The notes beneath the pieces are model-generated. The model was not told the origin of the DNA. It made no database searches and was given only the letters and a program-made list of their open reading frames with translations. The position numbers were made by a program, and so were the translations under genes. Of a stretch of 8,476 bases of DNA, positions 1 through 5,715 are shown in pieces. The stretch is from contig JAIROB010000237.1 in the NCBI GenBank assembly GCA_031257695.1, positions 1-8,476 on the forward strand. Reading direction: 5' to 3'. Within the stretch, counting starts at the first letter, position 1. Each line of letters opens with the position of its first letter. This stretch comes from Treponema sp. Its GTDB lineage: Bacteria; Spirochaetota; Spirochaetia; Treponematales; Breznakiellaceae.

Positions 1-147
1 CTAGCAGTTTGTTGCGCTTCGCGCATAAATCGTATAAAAATTCACGAAAGTGAATTTTTATACCGCTCAAACTGCATAAGGACGCCGGATAATCGGGATT
101 TTTTTGCATAAATATGCAAAAAATCCACAAGCGCTACAGGCTCCTAG
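1..147 (+). repeat. Small structured repeat, copy 1 (MITE-like, CTAG-bounded)
   Basis: This 147-bp unit is repeated at 5850-5995 in the same orientation, with three substitutions and one T-run length change. Both copies begin and end with CTAG. The two ends are imperfect inverted repeats: about 15 of the first 19 bases match the reverse complement of the last 19. Inside are an outer stem GCAGTTTG (4-11) with CAAACTGC (68-75), a small hairpin at 13-25, a perfect 14-bp stem with a GAAA loop (32-45/50-63), and an AT-rich stem (96-109/114-126) where this copy has seven T against six A. No ORF is present, so any mobility would be in trans. The window starts exactly at the first CTAG, so the true 5' edge cannot be seen. 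The other edge overlaps the stop codon of the minus-strand gene at 144. Confidence 0.85.
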
Positions 148-704
148 GGGCCGCCGGACCCCGGCGCAGCGCCCTTAGGCTTAAATAGCCGCTTCATTGC
201 CACGGCGTTTCGTTTTTCGTTAAAAACCAGGCCCGCGTCCCAGTATTCCACCGCGGCGAACAGGGCGTTCCCCCCGTCGAATTCATCGCTCGCGCTGTTG
301 CGGAAGGACGCGTACTTCCCCAGTTCATCGTAGTTCCGCTCGTCCGCGTGCCGGTACCGTTTGCGGTTAAAGGCGTTCCACTTTTCCAGATCCTTAAAGC
401 CCTCTCCCTCGTCTTCAACGATCAGACGGGCCATATCCGGGGTAAATTTGTGCCAGATCCGCACCTTTTTTTTTATATCGTTCTTGTTGCCGTGTTTTAT
501 CGCGTTCTTGATAATTTCCGAAATCTGCTGTTCCAGGATATTGATTTCCCGCACCCCCTGCGGAGCGGATTTGGCCACCAGGGTGGCGTAGAAGCGGATT
601 CTGGAATAATCGGAGGGAAATTCCTGGTACTCCAGGCCGGTTTTGTCGAAGAGGGGCGAAGCGCTGTCGACCTCAATTTGGATGTTATCCCGTCTTCTGC
701 CCAT
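144..704 (-). CDS. HATPase_c-fold ATP-binding protein, RsbW/anti-sigma-like
   Basis: The 186-aa protein has the GHKL/HATPase_c layout of small anti-sigma kinases (RsbW/SpoIIAB type). The N box is near residues 61-73 (EIIKNAIKHGN, Asn67 as Mg ligand). The G1 box is DEGEGF at 98-103. A lid insert rich in basic and acidic residues covers about 112-143, followed by a glycine motif DGGNALFAA at 143-151. Such proteins bind and often phosphorylate a STAS antagonist, and the gene 18 bp upstream is exactly that. The ATG at 704 has an AAAAAGG Shine-Dalgarno-like sequence (710-716) 5 nt upstream. The N-terminal 40 residues are not recognisable. The tail (about GAAPGSGGP) is GC-rich low complexity, and its TAG stop lies in the terminal CTAG of repeat copy 1, so the native C-terminus may have been altered by insertion. 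Whether it is a kinase, and of which sigma factor, cannot be read from the sequence. Confidence 0.82.
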   Translation of the reverse strand: MGRRRDNIQIEVDSASPLFDKTGLEYQEFPSDYSRIRFYATLVAKSAPQGVREINILEQQISEIIKNAIKHGNKNDIKKKVRIWHKFTPDMARLIVEDEGEGFKDLEKWNAFNRKRYRHADERNYDELGKYASFRNSASDEFDGGNALFAAVEYWDAGLVFNEKRNAVAMKRLFKPKGAAPGSGGP

Positions 705-722
705 ACAAACCTTTTTGGGACG

Positions 723-1061
723 CTAACCCCCTACCTTTTTTATCGCCTCATCAAGGGTTTCCGTAATGGGAAAGAATCCCGCCAGCTTGGTCATCTCAAT
801 CACCTTTTTTACCGCCCCGTGAATATTGGTTATGGCCAGCTTATGGTCCAGCTTCTTGAGGGTGGAGGAAATATAAATGAGCGCTCCGATGCCGCTGGAA
901 TCGATATACTCAACTTCGTCCAGGTTGATAATGAACCGTTCTATTTTTTTCTCAAGCATCTTCATCAGAAGCTCTTTGAGTTTATACGAATTGTAAAGAT
1001 CCAACTCCCCCTGAATATCTATGATGTAAATTTCCTGGTTCTTGCGTATCCGTAACTCCAT
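723..1061 (-). CDS. STAS-domain anti-sigma factor antagonist (RsbV/SpoIIAA-like)
   Basis: The 112-aa protein is a single STAS domain of normal antagonist length. It starts MELRIRKNQ and contains the conserved phosphorylation loop DSSGIGAL at residues 54-61; Ser55 or Ser56 is the candidate phospho-site. In this family the unphosphorylated form binds the HATPase partner and releases its target, and phosphorylation by the partner reverses this. The partner is the next gene, 18 bp downstream, so the two form an operon. I chose the ATG at 1061 because it fits the STAS N-terminus and lies just after a strong promoter. The longer frame from a TTG at 1097 would place its first codons on the -35 and -10 boxes. 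The ATG has no ribosome binding site, consistent with leaderless or nearly leaderless translation. The product is cytoplasmic. Confidence 0.88.
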   Translation of the reverse strand: MELRIRKNQEIYIIDIQGELDLYNSYKLKELLMKMLEKKIERFIINLDEVEYIDSSGIGALIYISSTLKKLDHKLAITNIHGAVKKVIEMTKLAGFFPITETLDEAIKKVGG

Positions 1062-1068
1062 GGATGGA

Positions 1069-1097
1069 ATTGTAGCCACAGGACGGTGAATAGTCAA
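1069..1097 (-). promoter_or_regulatory. Sigma-70-type promoter for the STAS/HATPase operon
   Basis: On the minus strand the -35 box TTGACT (1092-1097) and -10 box TACAAT (1069-1074) are separated by exactly 17 bp, each differing from consensus by one base. Only 7 nt lie between the -10 box and the ATG at 1061, so transcription should start at or within a base or two of the start codon. The large foldback block begins 12 bp upstream of the -35 box. Confidence 0.75.
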
Positions 1098-1108
1098 GGC
1101 CGCGCCGT

Positions 1109-1328
1109 CCCCCTATGGGCCCGAATGGGGTTGGCGGGGACGCATAGAGACAAAAACGGGGGACGGCGGAGTATGCCTGGCGCTCACTTGCCTGTAGAAT
1201 CCGCCTCCGCAGCCCCGCTCTGCGGGTCTGCGGAGGCGGGGAATTCCAGAGACGTTCGGCCAGGCAGACTCCGCCGCACCCCGCCTTTGTCCCGAACGTC
1301 CCCGTGCCGTTTAGGGGCCCATAGGGGC
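1109..1328. repeat. GC-rich foldback unit A
   Basis: The unit is closed by a perfect 13-bp inverted repeat, CCCCTATGGGCCC (1110-1122) with its complement at 1315-1327. Nested inside are GGCGGAGT (1165-1172) with ACTCCGCC (1268-1275), GCCTGGC (1175-1181) with GCCAGGC (1259-1265), and a perfect 12-bp stem (1201-1212/1228-1239) that is topped by CCCGC/GCGGG with a TCT loop. An alternative pairing, GACGTTCGG (1251-1259) with CCGAACGTC (1292-1300), is also possible. No credible ORF is present. Both ends resemble the ends of unit B, so A and B belong to one family. It could be a non-autonomous mobile element or a structured RNA; the sequence does not decide. Confidence 0.65.
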
Positions 1329-1411
1329 TTGTGTCGCGGAGCGTTGGTGTTTAAAAGAGCGGAGCTGCGCCCACACAATGCGCCCAACACAAGTTCCGCG
1401 ACGCAAGCCCC
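1324..1411. repeat. Central hairpin linking foldback units A and B
   Basis: The arms 1324-1340 and 1395-1411 pair over 17 positions with one G-T wobble. The left arm shares its GGGG with the right end of unit A, and the right arm shares its CCCC with the poly-C start of unit B. The three structures therefore form one continuous block. The 54-nt loop contains further short complementarity, GTGTT (1347-1351) with AACAC (1386-1390). Confidence 0.6.
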
Positions 1412-1682
1412 CCCCCCCCATGGACCCCAACGAGGATCGGGGATGCACACACACTTTGTAAGGGGGGTCTCTACTATGCCGCGCAAGCGGCTTCCACGGA
1501 ATCGCTTGCCGCCCGCATTTGAGCACACAGTGCGAAGCAATGTGGTAAATACTTACCTTACACGGACAGTAATGTCCGTGCTTCGACCGAGCGGGCGGCA
1601 AGCGAGTTCCGCTGCCAGGACCCCCGGACATAGTCTTAGTGCGTCCCTGTTAACCCATTATGGGTCCATGGGGGGAGGGGGG
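1408..1682. repeat. GC-rich foldback unit B with poly-C end
   Basis: The left end is a run of 12 C followed by ATGGACCC (1408-1427), and the right end GGGTCCATGGGGGG (1662-1675) is its complement. Inside, a 20-bp arm at 1497-1516 pairs with 1591-1611, interrupted by one extra base. Within that are CGAAGCA (1533-1539) with TGCTTCG (1579-1585), GGTAA/TTACC (1544-1548/1553-1557), and a perfect 8-bp hairpin with a GTAA loop (1561-1580). Read on the opposite strand, the right-hand 43 bases align without gaps to the left-hand 43 bases of unit A (1109-1151) at about 74 percent identity. The unit is not recognised as any named RNA or insertion sequence. Confidence 0.65.
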
Positions 1683-1903
1683 CAGCCGATAGATTCGCAG
1701 GTCTCTCCTTCGGTTTTGGGATTTTGAATTTGGAATTGCCATGTTAGGCCGCATAAGCCTTGTGGTTGTTTCTAAAAAATAGTACAATTGATGCATAAAA
1801 GACTGCGGGAGCCCCGGATTCCCTTCCGAGTCAACTGAAACAGTAGAGGAATTGCGATAAATAAGTTTATCGTATCCTATTTACACGCCGGCAAGCCGGC
1901 AGC
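1683..1903 (+). other. AT-richer intergenic leader region
   Basis: I find no convincing gene here. The stretch holds the promoter at 1760-1788 and two small hairpins: CGATAAA/TTTATCG (1855-1861/1866-1872) and GCCGGC/GCCGGC with an AA loop (1887-1892/1895-1900). If the promoter is used, both hairpins are in the long 5' leader of the lipoprotein mRNA. The drop in GC content after 1690 marks the edge of the foldback block. Confidence 0.5.
1760..1788 (+). promoter_or_regulatory. Candidate promoter for the lipoprotein/LysM operon
   Basis: A TTGTGG -35 candidate (1760-1765) and a TACAAT -10 candidate (1783-1788) are separated by 17 bp. The -10 box is good and the -35 box is weak, but the same TTGTGN form is seen at 4623-4628. 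Transcription from here would give a leader of roughly 225 nt containing the cloverleaf-like element at 1904-2009. Confidence 0.5.
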
Positions 1904-2009
1904 TTAGGAACTGTGCATAAATAAAATGCACAGCATTTTATTTTAATTGCTTATGCAATAAAGAAATAACATGACCGAATGGTCATGTTATTTCTGCACA
2001 GTTCCTTAG
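1904..2009 (+). repeat. Cloverleaf-like inverted-repeat element in the lipoprotein leader
   Basis: The ends are inverted repeats matching at 21 of 23 positions (1906-1928 against 1984-2006), with a perfect 12-bp core AGGAACTGTGCA/TGCACAGTTCCT. A TTA lies immediately outside each GGAACTG end (1904-1906 and 2006-2008), consistent with a 3-bp target duplication. As RNA, it can fold into a closing stem (1906-1917/1995-2006) enclosing three hairpins: 11 bp with an ACA loop (1919-1929/1933-1943), 5 bp with a TTAT loop (1946-1950/1955-1959), and 14 bp with a GAAT loop (1963-1976/1981-1994). The element ends one base before the AGGAG ribosome binding site. It has no ORF. A MITE is the simplest reading, and a cis-regulatory RNA is the alternative. 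Confidence 0.7.
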
Positions 2010-2019
2010 AGGAGTACCT

Positions 2020-3177
2020 ATGAAAAGCAAGCCCTTCTCTGGTATTTTAGCGGGACTTCTGGTTTCCCTGGCGATTCTTTCCTGCGGGGGCTCCCCGCCG
2101 CCCGCTGAAACGCCGCCTCCCGAGCCGCCGGCTGCCCAGCCCGCTCCGCCGGCAGGGGACCCCGATTTGGGCCCCCCGGATCAGGCGGCGCTGGACAATC
2201 TCCACAAAGCCCTGTCCCGGGCGGACACTTCCCGGGGGTGGGCCCGGGATATTGAGGCCCCGGGCTATTTCCCTCCGGAATGGGATGCCGCGGAGGGGCA
2301 ATACGCGGAGGCCGGGAACAACCCGGGAAACGCAACCCTGGGGGATGTGAAGAAAACCATAGCCCTCTACGAAGCGGCAGCGGAAACCTACGGCAGCCTG
2401 GCCCGCAAATGCCTTCCCCTCTTTTATGAGGATCTGTCCGGTGAAATACTCCGGGCCAGGGACGGGGCGATTGACGGGGGCATCAGGGATATTTCCCCCA
2501 GTCGGCTTGAAGCGGCGGATCAGCGGATCGACAGGGCCCTGGAACAGTACGAGGCCGGGAATGCAGCGGAGACGGATACCGCCGCCGCGGAAAATTACTA
2601 CGCCGCCGCCTCTTCGGCCTTTGACGCCCTGGATCGGTATAACGCCCTGATCCTGGGGGCCCGCTCGTACCTGCTTGGGGAGGAGATTGAGGAGCGGGGT
2701 TTTGCGGACTACGACCCGGAGAATTACGAATCCGCCGGATCCTCCCTTGACGCCGCGGTGGCAGCGTATGACGGCGGGGATACGGAAACCGCGCTGGCCC
2801 AGGCGGAGGAAGCCTTTCTCCGGTATATCCTGGTTATGAATGAAGGCTGGCGCGGTTATACCGGGGGCCTCAAGCTCACCGCGGAGACCGAACGCCGTAA
2901 TGCCCTGGGCGCCAAGGCCAATGTGGCGGTAAAAAAAGATTTTGACGACGCCGACGGGCTCTATACCAGGGGGACCGCCGCTTACAACGCCCAGGACTAT
3001 GCGGCCGCCGCCGAGTATTATTCCCAGTCCATTCCCCTGTTTAGCAATGCCGCAAAAACCGCCGAACAGAAACGGGTAATAGCCGAAGAAGCTATCCAGA
3101 CCGCGGAAACGCGGATAGGCCAGAGCGAGGAGACAGCGCGGGAGGCGGAAGCCGTTTTACAAGGAGGAGCGCAATGA
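2020..3177 (+). CDS. Alanine-rich helical lipoprotein with TPR-like repeats
   Basis: The 385-aa protein begins with a lipoprotein signal: a short basic start, a hydrophobic core, and lipobox ILSC with the modified cysteine at residue 22. A proline-rich linker (about 25-50) follows. The rest is helical and rich in Ala, Glu, Asp and Tyr, with degenerate repeats of a pattern like YDPENYESA...LDAAVAAYD. The last, near residues 305-340, has a TPR-like run (AYNAQDYAAAAEYYSQSIPLF). It is likely anchored in the membrane facing the periplasm, or surface-exposed, and would act in protein-protein contacts. The ATG at 2020 follows GAGGAG with a 5-nt spacing. The 3' end overlaps the LysM gene in an ATGA, so the two are translationally coupled and probably cooperate at the cell wall. 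No enzymatic motif is seen, and the specific function is unknown. Confidence 0.85.
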   Translation: MKSKPFSGILAGLLVSLAILSCGGSPPPAETPPPEPPAAQPAPPAGDPDLGPPDQAALDNLHKALSRADTSRGWARDIEAPGYFPPEWDAAEGQYAEAGNNPGNATLGDVKKTIALYEAAAETYGSLARKCLPLFYEDLSGEILRARDGAIDGGIRDISPSRLEAADQRIDRALEQYEAGNAAETDTAAAENYYAAASSAFDALDRYNALILGARSYLLGEEIEERGFADYDPENYESAGSSLDAAVAAYDGGDTETALAQAEEAFLRYILVMNEGWRGYTGGLKLTAETERRNALGAKANVAVKKDFDDADGLYTRGTAAYNAQDYAAAAEYYSQSIPLFSNAAKTAEQKRVIAEEAIQTAETRIGQSEETAREAEAVLQGGAQ

Positions 3178-3932
3178 AACGTGTCGTATTTTTAGGATCC
3201 CTATTCCTCTTTATATGCGGAATGTTCCCGGTTTTTTCCCAGGATGTTCCCGCCAGTTTGCGGAATAACCGATACTATATGGAAAGCCTGCGTCTGACCG
3301 ATTTGGCCCAGGAAAGCTATGAATTTGGCGATTATGACGGCTCCGCCAGGTACGCCGAGGAAGCGCTCAGATACGCCCAGCTTTCGGACGAGTACGTGGC
3401 GCTGCAACTCAGGATAAAGGAAACGGACGATGCCATCGCCGCTGCAAAAAGCCGGATCGACTGGGCCGCCCAAACCGGCGCCGCCCGGACGAATCCCGAT
3501 GAATACGGCGCCGCGGAACAGGCCTATGGGGAAGCGGTCGCGTATCGGGAAGAAGAAGCCTGGGACGATGCTATAGCGGCGGCAAGCCGGGCAGTGGACG
3601 CCCTGGCGTACCTGGGCGGCGCTCCGCCCCCCGCTACGGCAAAGCCGGTCCCTGCAAGCCCCGCGGCGGAAAGGCCGGCGCTGCCCGCCCGCTACACGGT
3701 CCGCCCCTGGGCCGTTTCCCGGGACTGTTTCTGGAATATCGCCGGGCGGTCCTGGGTCTACGGCGATCCCTACAAGTGGCGGCTGCTTTACAACGCCAAC
3801 AAGTCGAAGCTCCCGGATCCGAACAACCCGGACCTCATTGAACCGGGCATAGTTTTGGACATTCCCAGCATTCAGGGCGAAGGCCGGGAAGGAACCTGGG
3901 ACGCGGACAAAACCTACCCGCCCCTTAACTAA
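3174..3932 (+). CDS. Secreted TPR-like protein with C-terminal LysM domain
   Basis: The 252-aa protein has a Sec signal peptide (hydrophobic core about 4-22) with likely cleavage at VFS/QD around residue 23; there is no proper lipobox. Residues about 30-145 form helical TPR-like repeats (ESYEFGDYDGSARYAEEAL; AVAYREEEAWDDAIAAASRAV). A Pro/Ala-rich linker covers about 148-170. A LysM domain follows, about 173-236: YTVRPWAVSRDCFWNIAG, then YKWRLLYNANKSKLPDP and an ending IEPGIVLDIP. LysM binds peptidoglycan N-acetylglucosamine chains, so the protein probably docks on the wall and presents its helical part to partners, plausibly the upstream lipoprotein. Translation starts at the ATG inside the ATGA overlap, with AAGGAGG 6 nt upstream (3161-3167). 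Its stop overlaps the convergent Nudix gene by 8 bp. Confidence 0.87.
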   Translation: MKRVVFLGSLFLFICGMFPVFSQDVPASLRNNRYYMESLRLTDLAQESYEFGDYDGSARYAEEALRYAQLSDEYVALQLRIKETDDAIAAAKSRIDWAAQTGAARTNPDEYGAAEQAYGEAVAYREEEAWDDAIAAASRAVDALAYLGGAPPPATAKPVPASPAAERPALPARYTVRPWAVSRDCFWNIAGRSWVYGDPYKWRLLYNANKSKLPDPNNPDLIEPGIVLDIPSIQGEGREGTWDADKTYPPLN

Positions 3933-4479
3933 GGGCCTGCAGGTAGAGGCTGTATGCCGAGGCCATAAGGGCGTGCGTATAGGGAGGCCACCCCAGGCCC
4001 CGGAATACTTCCCGCTCCGGAACCAGCGTTACGTCCACGTATTCATCCTCGTCCAGATCCTGTGTGTCCAGGGGCTGTAAATTTTCCGCCAGAAAAAAAT
4101 GGCAGCGGTTGGTCATAAACGCCGGGTTAGGGTTGAGTTCCCCTATCTTTCTGAGAGAGCCCGGGGCATAGGCGGTTTCCTCCCGCAGCTCCCGCGCTGC
4201 CGCTTCCAGGGCGTCCTCCCCCGGCTCGAAGACCCCGCCGGGGAATTCCAGGCTGAGATCCCGGGACCCGTGCCGCCACTGCCGGACCATGACGAATTCC
4301 CGCCCCCTTTCCGTTACGACGACCGGCACTACGATAACCCAATCCGCCGCTTCGATAAGGGTAAAACCATGGGTATCCCCCTTAGGGGAACGGGAAAGGG
4401 CCTCCCAAACCGACAAAATCCGTGAGCGGTAGACCTCCCGCCGCGTCTCTTCCCGCCAGATAAGGTGTTCGCTGCTCAT
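3925..4479 (-). CDS. Nudix hydrolase, ADP-ribose pyrophosphatase-like
   Basis: The 184-aa protein carries the Nudix signature from about residue 99, G-x5-E-x7-REL-x-EE-x-A, with VFEPGE and RELREETA visible. The usual Gly near the end of the box is Ala (EETAY), a mild departure; the metal-binding glutamates are intact. The N-terminal part, with FTLIEAADWVIVVPVV and FVMVRQWRHG, resembles ADP-ribose/NDP-sugar pyrophosphatases (NudF group), which cleave X-linked nucleoside diphosphates to house-clean the cytoplasm. The substrate is not provable from sequence. I chose the ATG at 4479 (MSSEHLIW). An in-frame ATG at 4542 would add 21 residues encoded partly by the adjacent GC-rich hairpin and looks like readthrough. 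The ribosome binding site for 4479 is weak. The gene converges on the LysM gene, with the stop codons overlapping by 8 bp. Confidence 0.88.
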   Translation of the reverse strand: MSSEHLIWREETRREVYRSRILSVWEALSRSPKGDTHGFTLIEAADWVIVVPVVVTERGREFVMVRQWRHGSRDLSLEFPGGVFEPGEDALEAAARELREETAYAPGSLRKIGELNPNPAFMTNRCHFFLAENLQPLDTQDLDEDEYVDVTLVPEREVFRGLGWPPYTHALMASAYSLYLQALS

Positions 4480-4531
4480 GGGCACAGAATACCCCGTTTG
4501 AGACCGGAAGGAGAAGTATGGTCGCTGGGGG

Positions 4532-4611
4532 TCCGGGGGCATCGAACCCCCGGAGAGGGGGTAGCGTAAGACGTGCGAAGCACGGCTGGAGCGAGGGGGA
4601 GACTTCCCCCC
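4532..4611. other. GC-rich multi-hairpin intergenic element
   Basis: Three hairpins lie in the gap between the divergent Nudix and URO-D genes: TCCGGGGG/CCCCCGGA (4532-4539/4547-4554), CGTGC/GCACG with a GAA loop (4572-4584), and GGGGG/CCCCC (4595-4599/4606-4610). On the minus strand the first has a TTCGATG loop that mimics a tRNA T-arm, but the rest does not fold as a tRNA. Composition is much more GC-rich than the AT-rich promoter region that follows at 4612. It is probably another intergenic repeat family or an insertion remnant; no second copy exists in this window. Confidence 0.45.
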
Positions 4612-4622
4612 TTAAAAAATAT

Positions 4623-4651
4623 TTGTGTTTTTCAGAACAGTCTGGTATAAT
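4623..4651 (+). promoter_or_regulatory. Promoter for the URO-D-family gene
   Basis: The -35 candidate TTGTGT (4623-4628) and a perfect -10 TATAAT (4646-4651) are separated by 17 bp. The predicted start near 4658 gives a leader of about 20 nt that contains the AAGGAGG ribosome binding site (4667-4673), 5 nt before the ATG at 4679. The surroundings are AT-rich. Confidence 0.7.
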
Positions 4652-4678
4652 TATTTTCTATAAGATAAGGAGGCGCTT

Positions 4679-5707
4679 ATGTCTGATGAAAATGATGTGC
4701 AAGAATCGCCCTTCGGACCGGCTCCCGGAGCTCCGCTTATCAATTATCCGGTTCCGCCCCGGGAAAACATGAAACTGATTTTGGAGCATAAAACTCCTTA
4801 CTGGATCCCGGTGATGTTTTTGGAGAACACCTTTTGCTTCAACCCCAATGACGGCGAACGTCCGCCCCTGATGGAAAGCGGCAAGGACTGGTTCGGCGCC
4901 ACCTGGGAATTTGTGGAGGCCGTGGGCGCCCAGATGGTGCCGCCCGAAACCCATATTTGCCCGGATCCCCGGGACTGGCGGGAGAAGCTCGTTTTCCCGG
5001 ATTTGGACAAGATTGATTTTGGCAAGGACAAGGAGAAGTACCTCCCCATGTTCGACAATTCCCAAAAGATGAATATGTACGTGATGCAGAACGGGATGTT
5101 TGAACGGCTTTTGGACATTGCCGATTCCATGGAGGTTTTTGTCTGGCTCAAGGAGGAGCCCGAGGACGCCATTGCCTACGCCAATGCCATGGCGGATTAC
5201 AAGATCAAGGTCATTGACAAGGTGATCGATAACTGGGTGCCCGTCGATTTCTTTGCCCTTTCCGATGACTGGGGAACCCAGCACGCCCCCTTTATGTCGC
5301 CGGAGATGTATGAACGGATATTCTTTCAGCCGACAAAACGCATTGCCGATCATATTCACGCCCGGAGTTGCTACGTCAACTGCCATTCCTGCGGCAGGAT
5401 AAACCCGCTGGTTCCCTACATCGCCCAGTTTGCCGATTTGTGGGAAGGGCAGCCCATGAACGATCACAAGACCCTCAAGAAAACAGTGGGGGACCGGCTT
5501 GCCTTTACCATCCATCTGGATCCGGCGGTTGCCGAAAACCCGGCCGCCACCGAAGGGGAACTGGTCGGGGCGGTGCGGTACGCCGTGGACACCTATGGGG
5601 AGAACGGCGGCATGGTTCTGTTCTCGATGGGCGCCACTCCCACGGCAACGGAGATTATCGCCCACGAAACCTTCGATTATTCGCGGAAAAAGTTCGGTAA
5701 AATCTGA
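4679..5707 (+). CDS. Uroporphyrinogen decarboxylase/corrinoid methyltransferase-superfamily protein
   Basis: The 342-aa protein has the URO-D-fold layout typical of methylcobalamin:coenzyme M and O-demethylase-type methyltransferases (COG0407), not of housekeeping HemE. Seen features are the strand ending FFALSDDWGTQ (191-201), then MSPEMYERIFFQPTKRI (206-222), and a putative metal site CHSCG (235-239), with His236 and Cys238 forming the H-x-C pair. No cysteine follows residue 238, so a third Cys ligand as in MtaA-type enzymes is absent and another residue would have to serve. In anaerobes such proteins move methyl groups between methoxylated or methylated substrates and a corrinoid protein. 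No corrinoid protein or activase is adjacent here, so substrate and direction are unknown. It is transcribed alone, with its own promoter, an AAGGAGG site at 4667-4673, and a strong terminator at 5716-5744. Confidence 0.82.
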   Translation: MSDENDVQESPFGPAPGAPLINYPVPPRENMKLILEHKTPYWIPVMFLENTFCFNPNDGERPPLMESGKDWFGATWEFVEAVGAQMVPPETHICPDPRDWREKLVFPDLDKIDFGKDKEKYLPMFDNSQKMNMYVMQNGMFERLLDIADSMEVFVWLKEEPEDAIAYANAMADYKIKVIDKVIDNWVPVDFFALSDDWGTQHAPFMSPEMYERIFFQPTKRIADHIHARSCYVNCHSCGRINPLVPYIAQFADLWEGQPMNDHKTLKKTVGDRLAFTIHLDPAVAENPAATEGELVGAVRYAVDTYGENGGMVLFSMGATPTATEIIAHETFDYSRKKFGKI

Positions 5708-5715
5708 GAGCGGTA

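Noticed and set aside
348..1055. 235-codon plus-strand open frame opposite the STAS/HATPase genes
   Set aside because: Antisense shadow; the minus-strand proteins carry clear STAS and HATPase motifs.
1109..1682. Integron attC sites or a retron ncRNA
   Set aside because: No proper pair of RYYYAAC/GTTRRRY core sites bounds the palindromes, and no integrase or reverse transcriptase is present in the window.
1086..1727. 213-codon plus-strand open frame across the foldback block
   Set aside because: It is translated palindromic GC-rich DNA with no recognisable domain, a non-protein-like composition and no ribosome binding site.
1741..1782. 13-codon ORF (ATG at 1741) as a leader peptide
   Set aside because: It overlaps the candidate promoter itself, lacks a clear ribosome binding site and has no attenuation-type residue run.
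4532..4611. tRNA gene on the minus strand suggested by a T-arm-like hairpin
   Set aside because: No matching acceptor stem, anticodon arm or D-arm could be paired at the right distances.
4518..4772. 84-codon plus-strand frame overlapping the URO-D gene start
   Set aside because: Despite a good Shine-Dalgarno it reads through hairpins and then out of frame into the URO-D gene, with no domain. It is kept only as an observation about a possible remnant.
4658..5665. 335-codon minus-strand open frame opposite the URO-D gene
   Set aside because: Antisense shadow; the plus strand has promoter, ribosome binding site, family motifs and terminator.
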